A stretch of DNA of 64,000 bases. It comes from Larkinella rosea (lineage in GTDB: Bacteria; Bacteroidota; Bacteroidia; Cytophagales; Spirosomataceae). The stretch is taken from the NCBI RefSeq assembly GCF_003858635.1, contig NZ_RQJO01000007.1, forward strand, positions 1,179,941 to 1,243,940. The letters run 5' to 3'. Under the pieces are notes generated by a model. That model searched no databases and was not told the origin of the DNA. It was given only the letters and a program-made list of their open reading frames with translations. Numbering within the stretch: the stretch's first letter is position 1; every line of letters begins with the position of its first letter. Below are positions 16,322-25,695 of this stretch, one piece after another. The position numbers and the translations under genes are program-made.

Positions 16322-18850
16322 ATGAAGCACGTCTTACAAGAGCGGTTCAGTTTACTTTTTATTGTTCTGAATTTACTCTTTTTTCCGGTTTTTGCGCAAA
16401 CATCCTATAAGATCAGTGGCCGCATCACCGACGCCGGAACGGGAGAAGGTATTCCATTCGCCAATGTTGCTCTCAAAGGCAAAACCGTCGGAACCACTTC
16501 GGACGAAAACGGGAAATACACCCTAACCTCCACCCAAACCGGCGACTCACTTCTTTTTTCCAGTTTGGGTTATCAGACGCGCGCTTACCCGATTAATCCG
16601 GTTGCCTCCCAAACCATTGACGCCGTTCTGGCCTCAACAGCCACCAAATTACAGGAAGTCAAAATATATGCCAAAGGGGGTGATCCGGCCTATCGCATCA
16701 TCCGGGAAGCCATTCGCCGACGCGAGCAGTTCGACCCCGATCAGCTGACGGCTTTTCAGTACGAAAGCTACTCAAAAGTAGAAGCTTACGTTAACAATTT
16801 TGCCAATCAACGCAAGAAAGGTAGGGGGCCGGGTCCGGTTGGCCGATTGCTTTCCCGGTTACCGGCCATTTACGACAGTCAGGGAAAACCGGCTGTTCCG
16901 GTGTTTGTTTCAGAAACGTTTTCGGAATATTACCAGCGGGCAAATCCGCACAAAACCAAGGAGAAAATTCTGAAAAGCCGGGCGTCGGGTGTTGGCATCA
17001 GCGACGGCGGTGTTTCGGCGCAGTTGACCGGTTCTTCCTTTCAACAATACAACTTTTACCGCAATTACATCAATCTGTTGCGTAAAGACCTGCCCTCTCC
17101 GCTGGGGCAAGCCTGGCAAACGATTTATAAATTCCGGTTAATCGACACGGTTACCGTTTCCGGTGTCGTATGTTTCCAGATTGACTTTGAACCCAAACGC
17201 CCGACGGATCTGGCTTTTTCCGGAACCACCTGGATCGATACGACCCGTTTTGGTTTGTCTCAAATCGACGCTAAAATTGATCAGCGTGCCAATATCAATT
17301 TTGTCGACGAGATCCGAATCGAACAGGAATGGGAAGATGTGGGCGATAGTTTGCACACTGCGGGTGTCCGGCTACCGGTTTTAACCCAGCTGTTGATCGA
17401 CACCGACGAGCCGACGCCGAATGCCCCGGGCGCCCTGGTCCGGTTGTATGTAGCGGCCCGAAATGTGAAAGTAAACCAACCTCAGGAAGCCAAATTTTAC
17501 GAACCTCCCCTCGAACTAGCCGAAAACTACAGCGAAAAATCCCCGACTTTCTGGCAAAATATTCGTCCCGAAGGATTGAGCCAGGACGAATTACGCGCCT
17601 TTACCATTGTCGATTCGGTGCGAAATGTACCGTTTATGAAGTTTCTGGGCGAAGTGGTCAATTTGACGATGGTGGGCTATTACCCCCTCGGAAACATTCA
17701 TCTCGACGCGGGCCCGCTGCTAAACAGTTACGCATTTAACAATGTGGAAGGCCATCGGTTGCGGCTGGGGTTGCGGACGAACGCCGGATTCAGCCGACGC
17801 TGGATTCTGGGCGGTTATGTAGCTTACGGAACGCTGGACAAGCAATTCAAGTACGGCATGAATGTCGATTACGTGATCCGGAAAAAACCGTATACGATTG
17901 CCGGAATTCAAAAAACGTATGATCTGGAACGCCTGGGAACTTCAGCTGAAAACCTGGGAGGAAGTACGCTTTTTGCGGCCTATACCCGTTTCGGAACGCT
18001 CCGTCGGCCCTACATGCAGGAATTTCATAACACCTACATCAAAAGCGAGTTAGGGAAAGGGTTTACGCAGACAATCGGGTTACGAAACCGCACATTCGAG
18101 CCCTTATTCGAGTTTGCGTACAATGCCAATGGCGCCGAGAAAAAAACATCCAATTATTACCGAACCACGGAATTACTGTTCGAAACCCGGTTTGCTCCCG
18201 GCGCATTAATGGTTCAAAGTGACAACGACCGGTTTTCTGTCGAAGGCAGTAATAATCCGGTGGTTACATTCCGGTATCAACTGGGCATGAAAAACATTTT
18301 GTCCGGCGATTTTGCTTATCACCGGTTTAGCATGAACGTCCGGCACTCATTCCGAATGGGCGTTCTGGGCCGCACCCGCTATCAGATCAACGCCGGTTAC
18401 ATTCCATCGACCATCCCGTATCCTCTGCTGTATATCCCGCTGGGAAACGAGACGGTTTTCCGGTATGAAACCTCTTACAACCTGATGAATTTCTTTGAGT
18501 TTGTGGCTGATCGCTACGTGGGTGTGATGGCCGAACACAATTTCGAAGGGCTGTTTTTCAACCGGATTCCCGCCATCCGTCGCTTAAAATGGCGGTTTCT
18601 GGCGACCGGCTCGGTGTTGATGGGGGGCGTAAGCAAGGAGAATATTGCACTGATTCCGGCGACCAACGAAGCGGGGCAGGCAGTCCTGGGGTTCCAGTCG
18701 CTGAGCCGGGTACCGTATGTGGAAGTTGGCTACGGCATCGATAACATCTTCAAAGTCCTTCGGGTAGATGCCATACACCGGCTTAGCTACCGAAACAATC
18801 CCAACATTTCGACATTCGGGATTAAGATTTCTGCCTGGGTAAATTTATAA
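16322..18850 (+). CDS. DUF5686 and carboxypeptidase-like regulatory domain outer-membrane protein
   Basis: 842-residue outer-membrane protein. A signal peptide (ending FFPVFAQ, about residue 26) is followed by a carboxypeptidase regulatory-like domain at about 28-110 (YKISGRITDAGTGEGIPFAN, GTTSDENGKYTL), then the long DUF5686 region, predicted as beta-barrel in its second half, ending in an aromatic-rich strand (FGIKISAWVNL). Proteins of this type are widespread in Bacteroidota, often as TonB-system-like surface proteins; their substrate is unknown. Start 16322 gives the signal peptide and lies just after the TACATTTG promoter. Confidence 0.87.
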   Translation: MKHVLQERFSLLFIVLNLLFFPVFAQTSYKISGRITDAGTGEGIPFANVALKGKTVGTTSDENGKYTLTSTQTGDSLLFSSLGYQTRAYPINPVASQTIDAVLASTATKLQEVKIYAKGGDPAYRIIREAIRRREQFDPDQLTAFQYESYSKVEAYVNNFANQRKKGRGPGPVGRLLSRLPAIYDSQGKPAVPVFVSETFSEYYQRANPHKTKEKILKSRASGVGISDGGVSAQLTGSSFQQYNFYRNYINLLRKDLPSPLGQAWQTIYKFRLIDTVTVSGVVCFQIDFEPKRPTDLAFSGTTWIDTTRFGLSQIDAKIDQRANINFVDEIRIEQEWEDVGDSLHTAGVRLPVLTQLLIDTDEPTPNAPGALVRLYVAARNVKVNQPQEAKFYEPPLELAENYSEKSPTFWQNIRPEGLSQDELRAFTIVDSVRNVPFMKFLGEVVNLTMVGYYPLGNIHLDAGPLLNSYAFNNVEGHRLRLGLRTNAGFSRRWILGGYVAYGTLDKQFKYGMNVDYVIRKKPYTIAGIQKTYDLERLGTSAENLGGSTLFAAYTRFGTLRRPYMQEFHNTYIKSELGKGFTQTIGLRNRTFEPLFEFAYNANGAEKKTSNYYRTTELLFETRFAPGALMVQSDNDRFSVEGSNNPVVTFRYQLGMKNILSGDFAYHRFSMNVRHSFRMGVLGRTRYQINAGYIPSTIPYPLLYIPLGNETVFRYETSYNLMNFFEFVADRYVGVMAEHNFEGLFFNRIPAIRRLKWRFLATGSVLMGGVSKENIALIPATNEAGQAVLGFQSLSRVPYVEVGYGIDNIFKVLRVDAIHRLSYRNNPNISTFGIKISAWVNL

Positions 18851-18963
18851 AAGAGGGTTTGTTGTCTTCATTCCTTTCTGCCCTTCCAGCAGAACTTCGG
18901 GTAGTATCGTGGATTTGTCATACCTTGCGACCGAAATTAACTCCCAATTAATCTGAAATTTTT

Positions 18964-19350
18964 ATGGCAAAAGCACCAGAAGCTGAAGTAGCGACCTTAA
19001 AAGAATTTATTGAATCCAGTGGTATCTCCGCAACGGCAGATGAGCGCGGTTTTTATTATTCCATTCAATCGCCGGGCTCGGGAGAAAAACCAACGGTCCG
19101 CTCCAACGTCACCGTTAATTACGAGGGTTCGCTGACCAACGGCAAAATCTTTGACAGCAATAAAAACATAAGTTTTGGCTTGTACCAGCTCATTTTGGGT
19201 TGGCAGGAAGGCATTCCGCTGATTGCGCCGGGCGGAAGTATTACGCTTTATTTGCCGCCGAGCCTGGCTTATGGTTCGCGGGCGCAGGGCGGTATTCCGG
19301 CCAATTCCATTCTGATTTTTAAAATTGACCTGATCCGGATTAACGGATAA
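18964..19350 (+). CDS. FKBP-type peptidyl-prolyl isomerase, short cytosolic form
   Basis: 128-residue FKBP-fold isomerase that speeds cis-trans change at prolines. No signal peptide is present. The FKBP core covers about 40-128: VNYEGSLTNGKIFDS, the substrate-binding WQEGIPLIAPGGS and LPPSLAYGSRAQGGIPANS. The active-site Trp and the Tyr of LAYG are kept. Related secreted forms in Bacteroidota are gliding proteins of GldI type; this one lacks a lipobox, so that link is not supported. The gene faces the SlyD-like gene across a shared terminator region. Confidence 0.87.
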   Translation: MAKAPEAEVATLKEFIESSGISATADERGFYYSIQSPGSGEKPTVRSNVTVNYEGSLTNGKIFDSNKNISFGLYQLILGWQEGIPLIAPGGSITLYLPPSLAYGSRAQGGIPANSILIFKIDLIRING

Positions 19351-19405
19351 CGGAAACCAGTCGGTCAATCAGCAGTTGAACGGCCGACGTGGGTAGTTCT
19401 TAACT

Positions 19406-19477
19406 AAAAAAAAACGGCCTTTCCATTGCACGAAGAAAGATTTTATCTACAATCTACTTCAAGCAGTCGAAAGGCCG
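19406..19477 (-). terminator. intrinsic terminator of the SlyD-like gene
   Basis: On the minus strand CGGCCTTTC (19469-19477) pairs with GAAAGGCCG (19415-19423), a 9-bp stem, followed by nine T (19406-19414). The loop of about 45 bases is long and contains a small AGAT/ATCT hairpin. Lies 55 bases after the SlyD-like stop codon. Confidence 0.65.
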
Positions 19478-19532
19478 GATTTAAAAAGCGGGATTTCGTG
19501 CGTTCTCTTCACCAGTTTGGTCGGTGACGACC

Positions 19533-19982
19533 TTACACAATCAACTTTGAGGGGTTGATTCCGACTAATTCTATATCAAATATCAATTCCTCCCCCGCCA
19601 GCGGATGGTTGGCATCCAGCGTCACCGACGATGGCGTTACGTTCCGAACCACGACCGGAACGGCCTGCGGATTACCGTCCTGGTGCATGTTTAAAGTCAG
19701 GCCAACCTCCAGTTCTATATCATCGGGAATTAACGAACGGTCAAACTCGAAAATCATATCTTCACTCGACGGACCGTAAGCATCTTCGACCGGAATCCGA
19801 ACGGTCTTGGCTTCTCCCACTTCCATTCCCTTCACACCATCGTCGAACCCTTTGATTACCATGCCGCTGCCTACCTGAAACTGCAATGGCGACCGGCCAC
19901 TGGAAGAGTCAAACACGGTTCCATCGTTTTTTCTACCGGTATAGTGCACCTGCACCGTATCACCAGCCTTTGCTTGTGCCAT
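19533..19982 (-). CDS. SlyD-like FKBP-type peptidyl-prolyl isomerase
   Basis: 149-residue cytosolic FKBP of the SlyD/FkpB type with the insert-in-flap (IF) chaperone domain. The order is FKBP N-part (VQVHYTGRKNDGTVFDSS, VIKGFDDGVKGMEVGE), IF domain at about 68-125, then the return strand DANHPLAGEELIFDIELVGI, which is diagnostic. The C-terminal His/Cys-rich metal-binding tail of E. coli SlyD is absent, so nickel handling is not indicated. It reads towards the other FKBP gene, an arrangement giving two isomerases of different subfamilies side by side. Confidence 0.92.
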   Translation of the reverse strand: MAQAKAGDTVQVHYTGRKNDGTVFDSSSGRSPLQFQVGSGMVIKGFDDGVKGMEVGEAKTVRIPVEDAYGPSSEDMIFEFDRSLIPDDIELEVGLTLNMHQDGNPQAVPVVVRNVTPSSVTLDANHPLAGEELIFDIELVGINPSKLIV

Positions 19983-20084
19983 ATTAATTAGTTGAAATGT
20001 GTGCCGACAAAACTAGCCAAACCCTTCGAAAGTCAGTCACGATTTGCCGATTATTTGAGCCAACGAACCTTTTAAATGATGAAT

Positions 20085-20140
20085 GATGGACGATGAATGA
20101 TGAGTTGTCAGCGGATTTTGTTCATTATTCATTGTCCATC
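20085..20140. repeat. imperfect inverted repeat downstream of proS
   Basis: GATGGACGATGAATGATGA at 20085-20103 can pair with TTCATTATTCATTGTCCATC at 20121-20140; the differences are G-T positions that still pair as wobble in RNA. Both arms are made of short GATGAAT-type words. It lies 15 bases after the proS stop on the minus strand and may end that transcript, although no T-run follows. Confidence 0.45.
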
Positions 20141-20154
20141 TTTCAACCTTTCAA

Positions 20155-21627
20155 CTAGTAGGCGCGGGCAAATACGACTCGCTGCTTTGAGGGCTTCCCA
20201 CTATAAACACAGGTCCCTTCTTCCGGTTCTGCGTTCAGAGGAATACATCGAATCGTCGCTTTGGTTTCTTCTTTAATCGCTTCTTCGGTTTCGGCAGTAC
20301 CGTCCCAGTGGGCCATCAAAAAACCGCCTTTTTCAATTTGCTCCCTGAACGCGTCAAAGCTGTCTACCTTGAACGTATTTTCCTCGCGGAATTTAGCGGC
20401 CCTGGCGTAGATATTTGTCTGAATCTCGTCCAGCAAATTTTGAATATGGCCGACCAGACCGTCCACCGAAATGGTTTCCTTCGTTTTCAGATCCCGCCGG
20501 GCAATCTCAACGGTTTGGTTTTCCAGATCCCGCATGCCCATCGCCAGCCGAACCGGGACTCCCCGAAGTTCGTATTCGGCAAATTTCCAGCCGGGTTTGT
20601 TAGCGTCACTGGTATCGTATTTAACCGAAATACCGGCTTTACGCAGTTCCTTGATCAACGGGTTGATGCGTTCCGACAATTTATCGAGTTGCTCGTCGTT
20701 CCGGAAAATAGGAATTATCACGACCTGGATCGGTGCCAGTTTTGGCGGCAAAACCAGTCCGTCGTCATCGGAGTGTGCCATGATTAATGCCCCCATCAAC
20801 CGGGTGCTAACGCCCCACGACGTTCCCCAGACATAATCCTGCTGGTTATCTTTCGTCAGAAATTTCACATCGAAAGCTTTCGCAAAATTCTGGCCGAGAA
20901 AGTGTGAGGTTCCGGCCTGCAACGCCTTCCCATCCTGCATCATGGCTTCAATGCAAAGCGTATCATCAGCACCGGCAAAGCGCTCATTAGCGGTTTTAGT
21001 CCCCCGGATAACCGGCAGTGCCATCCATTCTTCCGCAAACGTGGCATATACATTCAGCATTTGCGCCGTTTCTTCCTGAGCTTCCTTCGCAGTGGAATGG
21101 GCAGTGTGCCCTTCCTGCCAAAGAAACTCCGAAGTACGCAGAAAAATCCGGGTTCGCATTTCCCACCGAACCACGTTGGCCCATTGGTTGATTAACAAGG
21201 GCAGATCCCGATACGATTGAATCCAGTTTTTATAGGTGCTCCAGATGACGGTTTCCGAGGTAGGCCGCACAATCAGTTCTTCTTCCAGTTTTGCTTCCGG
21301 ATCAACTATAACGCCGGAACCGTCTTCCGCGTTTTTTAACCGGTAATGCGTCACCACCGCACACTCCTTTGCAAAACCCTCCACGTGGGAAGCTTCCTTA
21401 CTCAAATACGATTTGGGAATGAACAACGGAAAATAGGCGTTGGAATGACCGGTTTCCTTGAACATATCGTCCAGCGCCCGCTGCATTTTTTCCCAAATTG
21501 AAAAACCGTATGGCTTGATCACCATACATCCCCGGACGGCCGAATTCTCGGCCAGATCCGCTCTTTTTATTAATTCGTTATACCACTCGGAATAATTCTC
21601 GGAACGCGATGGAATTGCTTTTGCCAT
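20155..21627 (-). CDS. proS: prolyl-tRNA synthetase, archaeal/eukaryal type
   Basis: 490-residue class II aminoacyl-tRNA synthetase that charges tRNA-Pro. Motif 2 is visible as [19 protein letters not shown] and motif 3 as [26 protein letters not shown], with RPTSETVIW binding ATP and proline. The anticodon-binding domain follows (about 285-390) and then a C-terminal zinc-domain-like region ending in the conserved Tyr (VVFARAY). The bacterial editing insertion (INS) is absent, which marks the ProS type 3 seen in Bacteroidota and some other bacteria. Start [10 protein letters not shown] is typical. Confidence 0.96.
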   Translation of the reverse strand: MAKAIPSRSENYSEWYNELIKRADLAENSAVRGCMVIKPYGFSIWEKMQRALDDMFKETGHSNAYFPLFIPKSYLSKEASHVEGFAKECAVVTHYRLKNAEDGSGVIVDPEAKLEEELIVRPTSETVIWSTYKNWIQSYRDLPLLINQWANVVRWEMRTRIFLRTSEFLWQEGHTAHSTAKEAQEETAQMLNVYATFAEEWMALPVIRGTKTANERFAGADDTLCIEAMMQDGKALQAGTSHFLGQNFAKAFDVKFLTKDNQQDYVWGTSWGVSTRLMGALIMAHSDDDGLVLPPKLAPIQVVIIPIFRNDEQLDKLSERINPLIKELRKAGISVKYDTSDANKPGWKFAEYELRGVPVRLAMGMRDLENQTVEIARRDLKTKETISVDGLVGHIQNLLDEIQTNIYARAAKFREENTFKVDSFDAFREQIEKGGFLMAHWDGTAETEEAIKEETKATIRCIPLNAEPEEGTCVYSGKPSKQRVVFARAY

Positions 21628-21698
21628 GCTAGACTAAAATATATTTTTGTTGCCATTAAACCTTCACCTATAAATGTGGGTCTAATACTATGAGAAGC

Positions 21699-21728
21699 TT
21701 GCAAAGATAGGTTTTTCTCCTATATTTG
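21699..21728 (+). promoter_or_regulatory. Bacteroidota-type promoter for the Tyr/Gly/Ser-rich lipoprotein
   Basis: TTG at 21699-21701, 19 bases, then TATATTTG at 21721-21728: an exact match to TTG-N17-23-TAnnTTTG. Predicted transcript start is about 85 bases before the ATG at 21819. A weaker second box (TGTATTTG) follows near 21739. Confidence 0.65.
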
Positions 21729-21818
21729 TAATCAAACAGTGTATTTGTAATCATTTGGCCGACTTTTGCGTTTTATTGAAATAACGGGTCCCTTAGAACC
21801 TTTTATCACCACAACATC

Positions 21819-23111
21819 ATGAAAGTGCTTCATACCTGGAAATACCTGACTTTACTGGCCGCCGTGGGCTTTTGGGGCTGTAGCTCCAGCCGTCAAACGG
21901 CCCAGAACGCGGGTGAATTTGATGACCTTTACGGCTCATCATCCGACGGCTCCGTTATCACGGCTCCTGCCAAGGAGAAACGGCTAACCGACCGGTCGTC
22001 CACCCAACGGTTTGACAAGTTTTCAAACCCGGATTATAATGACCAAACCACGGGTCAGTACAACGACGACGAATACTACAGTGAAGTTTCGGCCCGGAAA
22101 GTAACGCGTGGCATCTCCCCCGATCCGGGCTGGAATTCCGATAACGCTTACACGAACGGTTTTGCGAACGGCTATAGTTCGGCTATGTTCAATTCAAGCT
22201 GGAATCGCTGGGGTTGGAACAGTCCATTCTACGGCGGTTTGAGCATGGGAATCGGCTTAGGCATGTCTTCCTGGGGTTACAACAGTTTTTACAGCCCATT
22301 TTATAGTCCGTTCTACAGTCCGTTTGGATTCGGAGGGGGTTATGCCTACAGCCCATTTGGTTACGGCGGTGGATTTTACGATTCGTTTTATTCGCCTTAT
22401 GGCTATGGTTACAACAGCTTCTACAACCCGTACTATTATGGTGGCGGTTTTGGTCGCTCAGTGGTGGTCGTAAATAATTACAACAGCCTGGGTGCTAACC
22501 GCAATGCTACATATGGTGCCCGTGGAGGTTATAGCCGGGATCGTTATAACGGTGATTTCGTCAATACGCCACGGACCTACAGTAACAGCAATAATGGCGG
22601 ACGTCGCTCGGGCGAGCTGAATTCGTCAAATAACAATTCGTACTACAGCCGTCCGAACAATGCCGGTAGTAGCGGTAACGCAACGAACAACAGTTCATAC
22701 GGTGCAGCCCGTCAGAACAGCCGGGGTGCCGACTATTACTACGGTGGTTCAAGCAACGGAGGTCGGGCCAGCGCAACGAACTCGTATTCTCCACCGAGCC
22801 ACAGTGCACCCAGCAACTCGGATTACTACACGGCTCCGCGTCAAAACAGCCGGGGTAGCTACTCAGCACCTTCAGAAATTAGCGGATCGCGCTACAGTGC
22901 TCCACAATATTCGGCACCGCAGCAATCGCACACGTATCAGGCTCCGACCCGTTCCTACCAGGCTCCGACCCGTTCGTATGAAGCCCCGGTTCAACGTAGC
23001 TACAGTCCGCCTTCACAACCGAGTTACAGTGCTCCTTCCCACAGTGGTGGCGGAGGGGGTGGCTATTCCGGTGGTGGCGGTGGCGGTGGCGGTTCACGGG
23101 GACCACGTTAA
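21819..23111 (+). CDS. low-complexity Tyr/Gly/Ser/Asn-rich lipoprotein
   Basis: 430-residue lipoprotein of unknown function. The lipobox GFWGC is at residues 17-21. Residues about 30-110 are ordinary acidic/polar sequence. From about 125 to 220 the chain is a Tyr/Phe/Gly/Pro repeat region with three tandem FYSP units and many YGYG and FGGG blocks. The rest is Ser/Asn/Tyr-rich, then has SAPS, YQAPTR and YSPPS repeats, and it ends in two poly-Gly runs. It would be exported and lipid-anchored, probably surface-exposed and disordered. No domain is recognised. It is preceded by a good promoter and followed by a strong terminator, so it is a single-gene unit. Confidence 0.8.
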   Translation: MKVLHTWKYLTLLAAVGFWGCSSSRQTAQNAGEFDDLYGSSSDGSVITAPAKEKRLTDRSSTQRFDKFSNPDYNDQTTGQYNDDEYYSEVSARKVTRGISPDPGWNSDNAYTNGFANGYSSAMFNSSWNRWGWNSPFYGGLSMGIGLGMSSWGYNSFYSPFYSPFYSPFGFGGGYAYSPFGYGGGFYDSFYSPYGYGYNSFYNPYYYGGGFGRSVVVVNNYNSLGANRNATYGARGGYSRDRYNGDFVNTPRTYSNSNNGGRRSGELNSSNNNSYYSRPNNAGSSGNATNNSSYGAARQNSRGADYYYGGSSNGGRASATNSYSPPSHSAPSNSDYYTAPRQNSRGSYSAPSEISGSRYSAPQYSAPQQSHTYQAPTRSYQAPTRSYEAPVQRSYSPPSQPSYSAPSHSGGGGGGYSGGGGGGGGSRGPR

Positions 23112-23153
23112 TCCTGAAGCAAATTTCCGCGCTGAGCGGTCCTTATAGAAAAT

Positions 23154-23189
23154 AAAAAGCCCGTCGGTGTTACAATCGACGGGCTTTTT
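23154..23189 (+). terminator. intrinsic terminator
   Basis: GCCCGTCG (23159-23166) pairs with CGACGGGC (23177-23184), extended by A5/T5 flanks, with a 10-base loop. The T-run makes it work for the lipoprotein gene on the plus strand; the A-run would allow the minus strand too. Confidence 0.85.
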
Positions 23190-23341
23190 CGTTGTATAAT
23201 CGTACCGAGATTGTCGGTTCGCTAAAACAAAAGAGGTATTGCAAACCGGTTTTAAACCAAACCGCCTGTAAATGCATCTATAGTTGGCAAGATGAATTTT
23301 AGACATCCGGTAATTCGTTACATTTATAGCAAACAACATCT

Positions 23342-24886
23342 ATGAAAAATAGTATCTGCATCGTGGGGCTGCTTCTGTACGCAGGCACCGCGTTCGGCCA
23401 GGCCGATATTTATGCCGGGGACGCTTTTCGGTATTCGGAAGTAACGCAAACGGGTACGGCCCGGATGAAAGGTTTGGGTGGGAACCATGCCGGATTGGGT
23501 GGAGACATCAGTTCAACTTTTGGGAACCCGGCCGGTTTAGGCTTCTACAACCGATCTGAAATTAGCCTCAGCCCATCGTTTAATCTTTTGAATTCGCAGG
23601 CTACTTATATTGGAACACAGCGAACCACTAACAAGACGACCCCCAACATCAGTCAGTTTGGATTGGTGCTGGCCGGAAGTAAGCAAAACGACAACCGTCG
23701 CTGGCGCAGAACTGCTCTTGGAATTACGTATAATCGACAGGTGAGTCTGGCCAACAGCTTTGTTTTTGAAGGCCGAAATAACCGGAGTTCAATTGTCGAT
23801 TCGTACATCGTCGATGCCAACAGCCGAAATCTGACCGGTGAACAGATTAATCAAGCCTATAATCAGAATACGAACGAAGCCGATTTTCTGTCTGCGGCTG
23901 CCTACCAAATGTATTTGATCAACGGCTCTCCCACCAGCAACACCGCCGTTACCGGCCCCCCTTATTTCCGGTACGATGCAACAAGACCAACTCAACAACT
24001 CAACACGTATGAGTCATCCGGAACTCATTCGCAGTGGACAATTGGCTATGCCGGTAATCTGGATGATAAACTATACATTGGTGCTTCCCTGGGCATCAGC
24101 CGGTTGCGGTTCAATTATGAGAATGTATACCGGGAAACCGTTGTCGGTGGTTTGGTTTTTAACAATTACAGCCAAACGGATAATTTCACGGTTACAGGCA
24201 ACGGCATCAATTTCTCACTGGGAGTAATTTACAAGCTCGATCGAAGTTTGCAGTTGGGGGCGTACCTGACAACACCGACATTTAGCAGTGTGAAAGAAAC
24301 GTTTGAACAGTCCATAAAAGTTGATGCCAAGGATCCGACTTTACCCCTGCAACAAAACGAGGTTTTTGTCGTACCCAACAATTTTGACTATTCGATGACA
24401 ACGCCCCTGCGCGCATCCGGTGGTTTGACTTATTTTCTGGGGTCGGGAAAGATCGGTTTCATTACCGCAACGGCTGACTACGTTGGTTATGCCGGAATGC
24501 GGGTCACGACCAACGTCTATGATGCGCAGGGCAATACCGACTTTAAAAATGACGTTAAACGAGCGGTGCAGGGCACTTACCTGAACGTGGTTAACCTGCG
24601 CGCCGGTGCCGAAATCCGGGCCGGTTTGTTGAGGTTCCGGGGTGGTGTTGCCTATTTGCCTGATCCTTATAAACAAAAACTGAATGACATCGACCGTAGT
24701 AAAGTCCTTATCTCCGGCGGACTTGGCGTTCGCACCGATCGATTCTTTCTCGACGGCAGTGTGACTTACAATACGCTTAAATCAGCTTACACACCTTATT
24801 CATTGCCAAATGCTTCTGATTTTGCCTCAGCTCAGATCAACTCCAAGCTGACTAATATCACTGTTACGGCTGGCGTATTTTTCTAG
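23342..24886 (+). CDS. OmpP1/FadL-like outer-membrane barrel protein
   Basis: 514-residue outer-membrane protein. Signal peptide MKNSICIVGLLLYAGTAFGQ is followed by the OmpP1/FadL-like N-terminal segment: TARMKGLGGNHAGLGGDIS, then FGNPAGLGFYNRSEISLSPS. Alternating polar/hydrophobic strands continue to a C-terminal Phe (VTAGVFF). FadL-type channels pass hydrophobic compounds through the outer membrane; homologues in Bacteroidota are often named hemin receptors without proof, so the ligand is left open. A terminator follows directly, and no operon partner is present. Confidence 0.82.
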   Translation: MKNSICIVGLLLYAGTAFGQADIYAGDAFRYSEVTQTGTARMKGLGGNHAGLGGDISSTFGNPAGLGFYNRSEISLSPSFNLLNSQATYIGTQRTTNKTTPNISQFGLVLAGSKQNDNRRWRRTALGITYNRQVSLANSFVFEGRNNRSSIVDSYIVDANSRNLTGEQINQAYNQNTNEADFLSAAAYQMYLINGSPTSNTAVTGPPYFRYDATRPTQQLNTYESSGTHSQWTIGYAGNLDDKLYIGASLGISRLRFNYENVYRETVVGGLVFNNYSQTDNFTVTGNGINFSLGVIYKLDRSLQLGAYLTTPTFSSVKETFEQSIKVDAKDPTLPLQQNEVFVVPNNFDYSMTTPLRASGGLTYFLGSGKIGFITATADYVGYAGMRVTTNVYDAQGNTDFKNDVKRAVQGTYLNVVNLRAGAEIRAGLLRFRGGVAYLPDPYKQKLNDIDRSKVLISGGLGVRTDRFFLDGSVTYNTLKSAYTPYSLPNASDFASAQINSKLTNITVTAGVFF

Positions 24887-24905
24887 TTGTATTTTAAATG
24901 GTTTG

Positions 24906-24938
24906 AAAAGGCTTCCCGTCAAACAGGAAGCCTTTTTT
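24906..24938 (+). terminator. intrinsic terminator
   Basis: AAAAGGCTTCC (24906-24916) pairs with GGAAGCCTTTT (24926-24936), 9-base loop, then more T. It lies 20 bases after the OmpP1-like stop codon. Confidence 0.88.
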
Positions 24939-25068
24939 ATTATCCATCGATTTAGAAGTAAGTATTTTTCGGGCCTGAATATGGTTATTTCATTACCAAA
25001 TAATTACTTCCCGAACAATTTCGGATAAAGCGAGTTAAGTAGTAAAATTAAGTAGCTCATGCGTTGAC

Positions 25069-25692
25069 ATGCGGGATGGAAACCGGGCTATGAGAATCAG
25101 GTCTAGTCATCATGTCAATTCTGTTACATTATTGAAAAAGCCATTTACAACCGCTTGTGAAACCGCTCTGATTGAAGGTTTGAAATCCCATAGCCGGGTT
25201 GCTTTCAGTCATCTGTATGATCGCTACGCAGCTACGCTCCTGGGTGTTATTTCAAAAATTGTAAAGGACGAAACGGAAGCCGAGGATTTGCTTCAGGATA
25301 CATTCGTTAAAGTCTGGAAGAATATTCATCGGCATGATCCGACAAAAGGGCGGTTATTCACCTGGCTGTTAAACGTGGCCCGAAATACCGCCTTCGATCA
25401 TTTACGTTCTCACAAAAAAGCGTCCCACGTCGAATTACCGATGGACAGCTATTTGCCCGGCATGTATTTAACGCTTAACAACGTTGGTTATATCGGATTC
25501 AGTGATGCCGTGAATACAACGCTTGACCCCCGACATTGGCAAATCATTGAACTTATTTATTTTCAGGGGTATACACAGGTGGAAGCGGCTCACAAACTTG
25601 ATCTGCCGCTCGGAACGGTGAAAACCTGGACGCGTCTGGCATTAATCCAGCTGCGCCAGACGTTTCAGGCCGATCAGTTTGCTTTCCAATAA
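25069..25692 (+). CDS. ECF-type RNA polymerase sigma factor
   Basis: 207-residue sigma-70 family factor. Region 2 is at about 45-115: HLYDRYAATLLGVISKIV, EAEDLLQDTFVKVWKNI (the -10 and core-binding helix) and TWLLNVARNTAFDHLRSH. Region 4 is at about 150-200: LIYFQGYTQVEAAHKLDLPL then GTVKTWTRLALIQLRQ, the helix-turn-helix for the -35 element. Regions 1.1 and 3 are absent, so it belongs to the ECF group. No anti-sigma gene is adjacent: the next gene is the efflux permease on the other strand, ending four bases after this stop. Met8 or an internal TTG could be the true start. Confidence 0.9.
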   Translation: MRDGNRAMRIRSSHHVNSVTLLKKPFTTACETALIEGLKSHSRVAFSHLYDRYAATLLGVISKIVKDETEAEDLLQDTFVKVWKNIHRHDPTKGRLFTWLLNVARNTAFDHLRSHKKASHVELPMDSYLPGMYLTLNNVGYIGFSDAVNTTLDPRHWQIIELIYFQGYTQVEAAHKLDLPLGTVKTWTRLALIQLRQTFQADQFAFQ

Positions 25693-25695
25693 CTT

